Of a stretch of DNA of 61,280 nucleotides, positions 52,530 to 61,280 are shown piece by piece. The stretch is from Pseudomonas botevensis (GTDB lineage: Bacteria > Pseudomonadota > Gammaproteobacteria > Pseudomonadales > Pseudomonadaceae): positions 1-61,280 of the forward strand of contig NZ_JAHTKI010000030.1 of the NCBI RefSeq assembly GCF_019145475.1, in the 5' to 3' direction. The notes below the pieces were generated by a model. That model did no database searches. It saw nothing but the letters and a program-made list of their open reading frames with translations, and was not told where the DNA came from. How positions within the stretch are numbered: position 1 is the stretch's first letter; every line of letters begins with the position of its first letter. The position numbers and the translations under genes are program-made.

Positions 52530-53135
52530 TTAGAAACTGTAGTTGGCCGACAGGTACGTCTGGGCGCTGCTGTCCAGATCCAGCGAGCCCTGCTTGCTGC
52601 CGCCGCGCTCGCTCATCTCGGTGCTGGCGTTGCTGCGCAGGTAACGGTAACCCAGTTCCACCGAGGTGTTCTGCGAGACTTGCTGCAACACACCGAACTG
52701 GCCGCCGATCGCGTAACCGATGTCGCTGTCATGGCTGAAGCCCGGCGAAGTCTGGCTCAGCTTGGTCAGACCGGCCGTGGCGCCACCGAACAATTTAGTG
52801 CTGCCGCCCACCGGGTAGAACAGATCGTAGCTGCCCAGCAGGTTTTCCTGGCGCAGTTTAATGCCATTGTGCGAGCCGGACACATTGTCGTAGGTAGCGT
52901 AGTAGCGACCCTGGCTGTTTTGCTGACCGACGCGCACGCCGTAGGTGTTGTTGCCGTCGATCACCGCACCGGCGTCAGGGTGGCCCAGATTATCGTTCAG
53001 CGGATTGGATTTTTTCACCTTGTCACTGGTCTGGCCGAAACTCAATCCGGCGAAGTTGGACGAGGTGTCGGCGTGGGCGGCGAGGCTTGCGCCCATCATG
53101 GTGAAAGCCAGCAGCAGTTTGTTCAAACGAGTCAT
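52530..53135 (-). CDS. oprH: PhoP/Q-regulated outer-membrane protein OprH
   Basis: This 201-residue eight-stranded barrel protein stabilises lipopolysaccharide when Mg2+ is low. A signal peptide ends near HADTSS. The mature sequence follows OprH closely: FAGLSFGQTSDKVKKSNPLN, VGQQNSQGRYYATYDN, ENLLGSYDLFYPVG, LGYRYLRSNASTEM and a C-terminal YLSANYSF with terminal phenylalanine. The ATG at 53135 has GAGGAAG upstream. It is the first gene of oprH-phoP-phoQ and has a three-fold repeated site in its promoter. Confidence 0.95.
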   Translation of the reverse strand: MTRLNKLLLAFTMMGASLAAHADTSSNFAGLSFGQTSDKVKKSNPLNDNLGHPDAGAVIDGNNTYGVRVGQQNSQGRYYATYDNVSGSHNGIKLRQENLLGSYDLFYPVGGSTKLFGGATAGLTKLSQTSPGFSHDSDIGYAIGGQFGVLQQVSQNTSVELGYRYLRSNASTEMSERGGSKQGSLDLDSSAQTYLSANYSF

Positions 53136-53200
53136 TGAGTCTTCCTCAGTTGTGCTCTTCGGGTATGGCGCAAGGTTACTGAGCCCCCCCTGTACCTCCC

Positions 53201-53228
53201 CTGAACGTTCTCTGAACCTGAGCTGAAT
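53201..53228 (-). promoter_or_regulatory. Three phased half-sites, PhoP-box candidate of oprH
   Basis: CTGAAC, CTGAAC and CTGAAT start at 53201, 53212 and 53223, exactly 11 bases apart. On the coding (minus) strand they read as GTTCAG-type direct repeats with five-base spacers, the geometry of PhoP boxes. They lie 66-93 bases upstream of the oprH start. Confidence 0.7.
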
Positions 53229-53275
53229 CAAATGAACTAGGCTGTTTTGACTATTTATCGTCAGGAGAACCGATC

Positions 53276-54067
53276 ATGCGCCTGTTCCTCGCCCTCACCC
53301 TGTTGCTCGCCGGCAGCCTCGCCCAGGCGGCGATCAAGACCCAGGAAATCCCTTACCAGAGCGCCGACGGCACCCGGCTCATCGGCTACTACGCCTACGA
53401 CGATGCGATCAAAGGCGCGCGCCCCGGCATTGTGGTGGTCCACGAATGGTGGGGGTTGAACGATTACGCCAAGCGTCGCGCCCGCGATCTCGCCGCACTC
53501 GGCTACAGCGCCCTGGCCATCGATATGTACGGCGAAGGCAAGAACACCGAGCACCCGCAGGATGCGATGGCGTTCATGCAAGCGGCCACCCAAAATGCGG
53601 ACGCCGCCAGCAAGCGCTTTCAGGCCGGACTGGACCTGCTGAAGAAACAACCGCAGACCGACACCGGCAAACTGGCCGCCATCGGTTATTGCTTTGGCGG
53701 TGGCGTGGTGCTGAACGCGGCGCGTCAGGGTGAGCCGCTGGCCGGCGTGGTGAGTTTCCATGGCGCGCTGGCGACCAAGACGCCTGCGACGCCTGGCAGC
53801 GTGAAGGCAAAAATCCTCGTCGAGCACGGCGCCCTGGACAGCATGGTCACCCCGGACAACGTCGCCGCATTCAAGGCAGAAATGGACAAGGCTGGCGCTG
53901 ACTACACGTTCGTCAGTCTCGACGGCGCCAAGCACGGCTTCAGCAATCCTGACGCCGACCGCCTGAGCCACGGCGAACATGGCGGGCCGGACATCGGCTA
54001 CAACAAGGCCGCCGATGAAAAGTCCTGGGCGGACATGCAGGCGTTCTTCAAGAAGCTCTTTGGCTGA
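53276..54067 (+). CDS. Exported dienelactone hydrolase family protein
   Basis: This 263-residue alpha/beta hydrolase has a signal peptide (cleavage after LAQA near residue 19), HEWWGLN, the nucleophilic cysteine at about C139 in IGYCFGGG, the aspartate region HGALDSMVTP and the histidine in GAKHGFSNP. The classical cytoplasmic enzyme acts on dienelactone, but exported forms are of unknown substrate. It is divergent from oprH across 140 bases. Confidence 0.92.
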   Translation: MRLFLALTLLLAGSLAQAAIKTQEIPYQSADGTRLIGYYAYDDAIKGARPGIVVVHEWWGLNDYAKRRARDLAALGYSALAIDMYGEGKNTEHPQDAMAFMQAATQNADAASKRFQAGLDLLKKQPQTDTGKLAAIGYCFGGGVVLNAARQGEPLAGVVSFHGALATKTPATPGSVKAKILVEHGALDSMVTPDNVAAFKAEMDKAGADYTFVSLDGAKHGFSNPDADRLSHGEHGGPDIGYNKAADEKSWADMQAFFKKLFG

Positions 54068-54076
54068 GCCTCGACG

Positions 54077-54110
54077 CTGATTGCTCCCACCGGCGCGTGG
54101 GAGCAATCAG
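54077..54110. terminator. Long perfect hairpin after the dienelactone hydrolase gene
   Basis: A 14-bp perfect stem (CTGATTGCTCCCAC / GTGGGAGCAATCAG) encloses CGGCGC. It begins ten bases after the stop codon. Confidence 0.85.
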
Positions 54111-54148
54111 TGTTTGCGCACTATTCAGCCTGACGGCAACCCGGCAAA

Positions 54149-54883
54149 ATGCCCGACATGAACGCCAGCCCTCTCCTCCCCGCCTGCTGCACCCCACTCG
54201 ATGCCCACTGGCCCTTGCCGACGGTATTGCCCGACACGGTGTTGCTGAGCACCCACTTCGATCCGTCGCAACTGCTGGGCGATGACTTTCGCCGCAGCGC
54301 CATCGAGCCGCCGCCGAGCATCCAGCGCTCGGTGGCCAAGCGGCAGGCGGAGTTTCTCGCCGGACGCCTCTGCGCCAGAGCCGCGCTGCAACAACTGGAC
54401 GGCTCCTTCGTGGTGCCGGCGATCGGTGAGGATCGCGCGCCGATCTGGCCGGCGCACATCAGCGGTTCGATCACCCACAGCACCGGGCGCGCGGCGGCGA
54501 TTGTCGCTCACAAGCAACACTGGCGCGGCCTGGGCATGGATCTGGAAAACCTGCTCAACCCGGAACGGGCCGAGCGCCTGGCCGGGGAAATTCTGACCCC
54601 GCCGGAAATGCAGCGCATGGCGGCCGGCTCGCGGGATCAACTGGCGTTGCTGGTGACCCTGACGTTTTCGGTGAAGGAAAGCCTGTTCAAGGCGCTGTAT
54701 CCGATCGTGCAGCAGCGCTTCTACTTCGAGCATGCCGAAGTGCTGGAGTGGAATGAACAAGGTGAAGTGCGGCTGCGGCTGCTGATGGACCTGTCCAGCG
54801 AGTGGCGCAACGGCACGGAGCTGGAGGCGCAGTTCGGGGTGCAGGATGGGCAGTTGTTGAGTCTGGTCAGCATCAGGGCCTGA
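54149..54883 (+). CDS. 4'-phosphopantetheinyl transferase (PcpS/EntD type)
   Basis: This 244-residue Sfp/EntD-type enzyme activates carrier proteins by adding phosphopantetheine. It has the KRQAEFLAGRLCARAAL segment, the GSITHSTG motif, the Mg-binding GLGMDLEN and the FSVKESLFKALYP motif. As I recall, P. aeruginosa has a single enzyme of this kind, PcpS, which serves both fatty-acid and siderophore carriers, and it lies in a similar neighbourhood. The start could be 54149 or the ATG at 54158. Confidence 0.92.
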   Translation: MPDMNASPLLPACCTPLDAHWPLPTVLPDTVLLSTHFDPSQLLGDDFRRSAIEPPPSIQRSVAKRQAEFLAGRLCARAALQQLDGSFVVPAIGEDRAPIWPAHISGSITHSTGRAAAIVAHKQHWRGLGMDLENLLNPERAERLAGEILTPPEMQRMAAGSRDQLALLVTLTFSVKESLFKALYPIVQQRFYFEHAEVLEWNEQGEVRLRLLMDLSSEWRNGTELEAQFGVQDGQLLSLVSIRA

Positions 54884-54886
54884 AGC

Positions 54887-56497
54887 TCAGCGCCGCTCCT
54901 GATTCCTCGGCCAGCTCAGACTGAAACACGCCCCGCCCAGGCTTTTGCTCTTGCCGATCAGTGCGCGGCCGTCGTGCCAATAGATGATCCGCCGCACGAT
55001 CGACAAGCCCAACCCGTGCCCCCCGGAGGCCCGTGTCCGGCTGTCATCCAGGCGCAGGAACGGCGTGAAGATCTTCTCCCATGCCGACTCCGGCACACCG
55101 GGGCCGTCGTCCTCGACATCGACCCGACAGCGCATCTGCCCGACCTGATAACTGACCGTGACCTTCGACGCCGCGTGACGCATGGCGTTGCTCACCAGAT
55201 TCTGCAAGGCGCGGTGCAGGTAGCGCGGCTCGGCCTCGACCCAGGCGTCATCGCAATCGGCCGCCGACAGACACAGGCCGCGCTGCACGGTAATCCCCGC
55301 CCGCAACGGCGCCAGTTCCTCGATCACCTGATTGATCAGCGCATCGAGGTCGATGCGCTGGAACGTCAGCGCCGGCGAGCCCTGCTCCAGCCGCGCATAG
55401 GTGAGCATTTCGTCCACCAGCTTATCGAGGTCCTCGATGTCGTGATCCATGCCTTCGCGGTACTTCTCCAGCGCTTGCGGGGTAGTGGCCGAGCCGATCA
55501 TTTCCAGACCGAAACGCAGACGCGCCACCGGCGTGCGCAACTCGTGGGACACCGCGCGCACCAGTTCGCGCTGGATCGCCAGCAATTGCTGCAAGTGCTC
55601 GGCCATGCGATTGAACGCCGCCGCCAGCTTGCCCACCGAGTCGGCGCCCCGGGCCGGCACGCGGGTTTCCAGACTGCCTCGGGCAATCCGGGTGGCGGCC
55701 GCTTCGAGGCCACGCAAGCGCCGTTCGAGCTGACGCACCAACAGGTAAACGATCAGGCCGATCAGCGTCAGCCCCAATGCGGCGATCAGCACCAGCCATT
55801 CCGGCGGATACGGATTCATCTGATACAACGGGCCGATTTCCAGCACCCAGGGCGTGCCGACCATCCCGGCGAACACGCGGATCGAATCGCCGCCCTTGCC
55901 CAGCGCCATCACCGTATCGCCTTCAGAGACACGCCGGCTCTGGTCTTCGTCCATATCGGCTTCGTTGACCGTGACCAGGCGTAAATCGAAACCGAACCCC
56001 TTCTCTTCCTTCAGTTGCGCCAGACGCCTGGGTTGCTCGCTCACAGGAACGCGCACCAGTTCATCGGCCAACAGATAAATCGTCGCCCGGGCCAGTTGCT
56101 CGCTGATCTGCTGCACCTCGCCGGTCAGCACCAGTTGTTCCTTGTCACTGACCAGTCGATAGACCCTGGCCGCATGCGGGCCGGTCTGCTCAACCAGCGC
56201 TTGTCCGCGCTGCACGCGAGTACGCTGAGTGAGGTCGAGGTCGGTTTCGGCGAAGGTCTTCAGCGCCAGCGGAATGCCGAGCAGACGTTCCCACACCAGC
56301 AAGGCGCGATGACGCTCGGTTTCGTTGAGGCCTTGCAGATTGTCGGCCATCAGCGAGAACGTGCCGTGGGCCAGGCGTTCGCGGTATTGCTCGCTGCGCA
56401 CCTGATTGAGCAGGTTCAGCGCCAGTGCGCCGAGCAACGCCACCAGAATCAGCGCGGCGCACATGCCGCCGTAGATACGCAGGAAAATCGAGTTCAC
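54887..56497 (-). CDS. Sensor histidine kinase (RstB-like)
   Basis: This 536-residue kinase has membrane segments near residues 8-30 and 233-256, a periplasmic region of about 200 residues, and HAMP. The H-box is RAVSHELRTPVARLRFGLEM, the N-box is QNLVSNAMRHA, and the G-boxes are EDDGPGVP and GGHGLGLSIV. The arrangement with the overlapping regulator gene and the WPRNQ tail resembles RstB. It would be the PA1158-like kinase near nrdA; the signal is unknown. It converges on the phosphopantetheinyl transferase gene with three bases between stops. Confidence 0.9.
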   Translation of the reverse strand: MNSIFLRIYGGMCAALILVALLGALALNLLNQVRSEQYRERLAHGTFSLMADNLQGLNETERHRALLVWERLLGIPLALKTFAETDLDLTQRTRVQRGQALVEQTGPHAARVYRLVSDKEQLVLTGEVQQISEQLARATIYLLADELVRVPVSEQPRRLAQLKEEKGFGFDLRLVTVNEADMDEDQSRRVSEGDTVMALGKGGDSIRVFAGMVGTPWVLEIGPLYQMNPYPPEWLVLIAALGLTLIGLIVYLLVRQLERRLRGLEAAATRIARGSLETRVPARGADSVGKLAAAFNRMAEHLQQLLAIQRELVRAVSHELRTPVARLRFGLEMIGSATTPQALEKYREGMDHDIEDLDKLVDEMLTYARLEQGSPALTFQRIDLDALINQVIEELAPLRAGITVQRGLCLSAADCDDAWVEAEPRYLHRALQNLVSNAMRHAASKVTVSYQVGQMRCRVDVEDDGPGVPESAWEKIFTPFLRLDDSRTRASGGHGLGLSIVRRIIYWHDGRALIGKSKSLGGACFSLSWPRNQERR

Positions 56498-57216
56498 AAC
56501 GGCAGAACCACGCAGGCTTCAGGGACGAACAGATAGCCTTTGCTGCGGATGGTCTTGATCAGGCGTGGATGGTCGGGGTCATCGCCAATCTTGGGGCGGA
56601 TGCGCGAGATGCGCACGTCGATCGAACGATCCTGGCCGTCGTAGCCGATGCCGCGCAACGCGGTGAAGATTTCTTCCCGGGACAGGATGCGCCCGGCATT
56701 GGACACCAATAGCCACAGCAGATCGAATTCGGCGCTGGTCAGCTCGATGCCGTTGTCGCTCAGCCAGGCCTCGCGCAGGGCGTTGTCCACCACCAGTGGG
56801 CCGAACTGCAGGCGACGCGGATTGCCGGGGGCCGGCTCGCTGGCATCGCTGCGCCGCAACAACGCCTGGATGCGCGCCAGCAACAGGCGTGGACGCACCG
56901 GCTTGCACACGTAGTCATCGGCACCAAGGTCGAGGCCGAGAATCTGGTCAGCGTCGTCAGTGCGTGCGGTGAGCATCAGGATCGGCCCGTCGTAGCGGTC
57001 GCGGACCTTGCGGCAGATGCTCAGGCCATCTTCGCCGGGGAGCATCAGGTCGAGGATCACCAGATCGGGTTGTTCCTTGATGATCCGCGCCGCCGCCAGC
57101 GCGCCGTTGCCTTCGATCTCCACGCGCAATCCATTGGCTTGCAGGTATTCGCGGGTCAGATCGGCCAGACGCTGGTCGTCCTCGACTATCAATACCTGCC
57201 AGGCTTCTTGCTCCAC
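56494..57216 (-). CDS. OmpR-family response regulator (RstA-like)
   Basis: This 240-residue regulator has receiver motifs LIVEDDQRLAD, LVILDLMLPGEDG and KPVRPRLL, and a winged-helix domain ending in LIKTIRSKGYLFVPEACVVL. The start is the GTG at 57216, preceded by AGAGG at six bases; the in-frame ATG at 57342 or 57276 would add residues without receiver homology. It overlaps the kinase gene by four bases. It is divergent from nrdA across 735 bases. Confidence 0.9.
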   Translation of the reverse strand: MEQEAWQVLIVEDDQRLADLTREYLQANGLRVEIEGNGALAAARIIKEQPDLVILDLMLPGEDGLSICRKVRDRYDGPILMLTARTDDADQILGLDLGADDYVCKPVRPRLLLARIQALLRRSDASEPAPGNPRRLQFGPLVVDNALREAWLSDNGIELTSAEFDLLWLLVSNAGRILSREEIFTALRGIGYDGQDRSIDVRISRIRPKIGDDPDHPRLIKTIRSKGYLFVPEACVVLPL

Positions 57217-57508
57217 GGATGACCTCTGCTTGCCGATGTTACGAATATAGGAAGGATCCTCCCGTCTTTTTGTCATGTTTGAGGAGGATAAAGATGCCTG
57301 CGCATGGGCCGATTGTATAAACGGCGTACCGCGAGAACACAAGTCGGTAAATGCGTCTGGACAAGGTGGTTTTATGTGATAGGGTTCGCGCCCTTGAAAA
57401 ACCGCTGAAGCGTTTTTCCGAACGAAAAAACAGTGACAAACGGTCTAGCTCAGCAGGTTCGCGGCCTACACGCGAATTCGCCATTTCGCACACAATTTAC
57501 GCACAGGG

Positions 57509-57517
57509 TTATCCACA
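57509..57517 (+). promoter_or_regulatory. DnaA box upstream of nrdA
   Basis: TTATCCACA is the perfect DnaA consensus. A weaker copy, TTACGCACA, lies 12 bases earlier (57497). DnaA regulation of nrd operons is established in E. coli. Confidence 0.65.
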
Positions 57518-57544
57518 GGTAGTACGTTGCAATCCCTCCCCAAA

Positions 57545-57591
57545 ACGCATTATCTTGTAGCCCGCGTCAAAAAAAACCCTACATGTAGGGG
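57545..57591. promoter_or_regulatory. Pair of NrdR-like boxes upstream of nrdA
   Basis: Sites 57545-57560 and 57576-57591 each match about 11 of 16 positions of the NrdR consensus. Their starts are 31 bases apart, three helical turns, as in known NrdR operators. The second contains the palindrome CCCTACATGTAGGG. Confidence 0.65.
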
Positions 57592-57951
57592 TCGACGTTA
57601 AAAAACCAAACACAAACCGGACAGTGAATTCAAGGCTTTTTATTGCCATTGTCGGGTTGAACCAAACGTATTTTACGAAGCCCAAACCGCGCCTGCGGAT
57701 GGCTACCGTTTTTCAGTCGACCACGACGAAAACGGTACGGGTGTTGCAGTCCGGAACTGCCCCCGAACGGAATGCGGTTTCGCGCGTATCGCGCGAACCG
57801 AAGACTTCGGCATGGAAGCGGCGCCCACAAGGCCCCCTTCCTGAACTGTCCCGAAGTCGTTACCCGGCCCCGTGCCGGTCGTAGTGCTTCAGGACGGAAC
57901 GGTGGGCACCTTCATGGTGCCCAAACAAACATAGAGAACGTGGAGACACCC

Positions 57952-60846
<2,895 letters not shown>

Positions 60847-60883
60847 GCTGAGCGACCTCAGGCGTTGCGAAACGCCTGAATGA

Positions 60884-60920
60884 AAAACCCCCGACAGACT
60901 CCTGGTTTGTCGGGGGTTTT
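60884..60920 (+). terminator. Terminator after nrdA
   Basis: CCCCCGACA pairs with TGTCGGGGG around an 11-base loop, flanked by AAAA and TTTT. A smaller hairpin GGCGTT-GCGA-AACGCC lies just before it at 60861-60876. Confidence 0.88.
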
Positions 60921-60946
60921 CTTTTGCCGGGGGAAAACCACAACTG

Positions 60947-61280
60947 AAAAGCCCCTCACCCCAGCCCTCTCCCAGAGAGAGGGCCTGATCGAAGTGGCGG
61001 TGAAGAAGCCGTACACCCACCAAAACCAGGCCGGCCCGAAGGCCGCCTCCGCGGGCAAGCCCACTCCCACAAAAGCAAAAGCAGAAGCAAAAGCAAAAGC
61101 CGTCCACCTCCGCCCTTCACCACTCAACACAATGAGCGTTAGCTCGAGTACCGCTCTTGATCTTGCCGTGCCGGCCCCTTCGGCAGGCTGAGTGGAGGGA
61201 TTTATCCGGGGGGTAGGCGCGCAGCGCCGTTTGGCGAAGCCAAACACATCGAGAGGAGGTGCAGCGCAGCAAACCGTAGG
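60947..61280. repeat. Head of long intergenic repeat (copy C)
   Basis: It matches the head of copy B in order: CCCCTCACC hairpin, 'ctgatcgaagtggc' block, REP-like GCGGGCAAGCCCACTCCCAC, hexamer array, 'cactcaacacaatgagcgtt' block and the GTTTGGCGAAGCCAAAC hairpin. It ends at the window edge while still matching. It lies just downstream of nrdA. Confidence 0.9.
61074..61097. repeat. Hexanucleotide array, four units (AGCAAA/AGCAGA)
   Basis: The units are AGCAAA, AGCAGA, AGCAAA and AGCAAA, in the same place as the seven AGCAAG units of copy B. Confidence 0.93.

Larger units (their letters stand above)
57217..57951. other. Long intergenic region upstream of nrdA
   Basis: This 735-base region has no convincing gene. 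It holds a perfect DnaA box, a pair of NrdR-like boxes and, after these, about 360 bases that would be the nrdA leader. The leader contains hairpins such as CGCGCGTATCGCGCG (57781-57795) and GGGCACC-TTCAT-GGTGCCC (57904-57922). An 8-codon frame with a strong ribosome site starts at 57294. No cobalamin-riboswitch motif was seen. Confidence 0.6.

Noticed and set aside
57294..57320. An 8-codon frame with GAGGAGGA ribosome site upstream of nrdA, possible leader peptide
   Set aside because: It lies about 250 bases before the NrdR boxes, probably outside the nrdA transcript, and shows no attenuator codons or following terminator-antiterminator pair.
57592..57951. Cobalamin riboswitch upstream of the ribonucleotide reductase gene
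   Set aside because: No B12-box-like sequence was found, and this is a class Ia enzyme that does not use cobalamin.

Overview
The window is a Pseudomonas chromosome segment, most likely from the P. fluorescens group. Many blocks have the gene content and order I recall from P. aeruginosa: gpsA-DUF4389-sixA, hybrid kinase-fabA-fabB, mazG-relA-rlmD-cysM, gacS-ldhA, oprH-phoP-phoQ, and nrdA beside a two-component pair. GC content is high, and the intergenic spaces carry pseudomonad REP/REPIN sequences. Almost all the DNA is core chromosome. The clearest accessory gene is a YhcG-type nuclease at 32177-33226. I saw no rRNA, tRNA, CRISPR array, prophage or insertion sequence. Assignments rest on reading the sequence and on remembered families; no database search was run.

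Layout. 0.1-6.5 kb: a chemoreceptor, a MocR-type regulator, two divergent oxidoreductases and pyrF. 6.8-9.6 kb: a two-component system followed by a six-EF-hand protein. 9.6-10.3 kb: a complete copy of a ~0.57 kb intergenic repeat; its tail also opens the window and its head closes it. 10.3-18.2 kb: a minus-strand run of AI-2E-family permease, DUF4892 protein, two alpha/beta hydrolases, thioesterase, acyl-CoA ligase, sixA, DUF4389 and gpsA. 18.4-23.4 kb: a tightly packed plus-strand operon of TonB-dependent receptor, periplasmic binding protein and hybrid kinase, the last placed like PA1611. 23.6-25.4 kb: fabA-fabB. 25.6-32.1 kb: a small conserved-looking gene, then DUF2058, mazG, relA, rlmD and cysM on the minus strand. 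32.2-39.6 kb: the nuclease, a PirRS-position two-component pair, gacS and ldhA. 39.6-46.2 kb: small housekeeping genes, including a TlpA-like lipoprotein, ArsC-like, wrbA, a Tag-like glycosylase, ttcA, Yip1 and SprT. 46.2-50.3 kb: a CaiB-type CoA-transferase, dctA and an AraC regulator. 50.3-57.2 kb: phoQ-phoP-oprH, a dienelactone hydrolase, a phosphopantetheinyl transferase and an RstAB-like pair. 57.9-60.8 kb: nrdA.

How the genes work together. The window is rich in signalling: four RR/HK pairs, GacS and a PA1611-like hybrid kinase. The last two may both feed the Gac/Rsm network. Lipid metabolism is the second theme (fabAB, acyl-CoA ligase, thioesterase, gpsA). Several promoters have readable control sites: a sigma-54 promoter with tandem upstream dyads at dctA, a triple 11-bp-phased repeat at oprH, a pair of NrdR-like boxes plus a DnaA box at nrdA, a FabR/DesT-like dyad at fabA and a perfect TetR-like palindrome at the acyl-CoA ligase.

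The less explained items are the receptor-binding protein-kinase operon, the two-component/EF-hand locus with shared polyproline tracts, the long 3'-intergenic repeat family with a variable hexamer array, and a histidine kinase whose C-terminus is encoded by a REP sequence.
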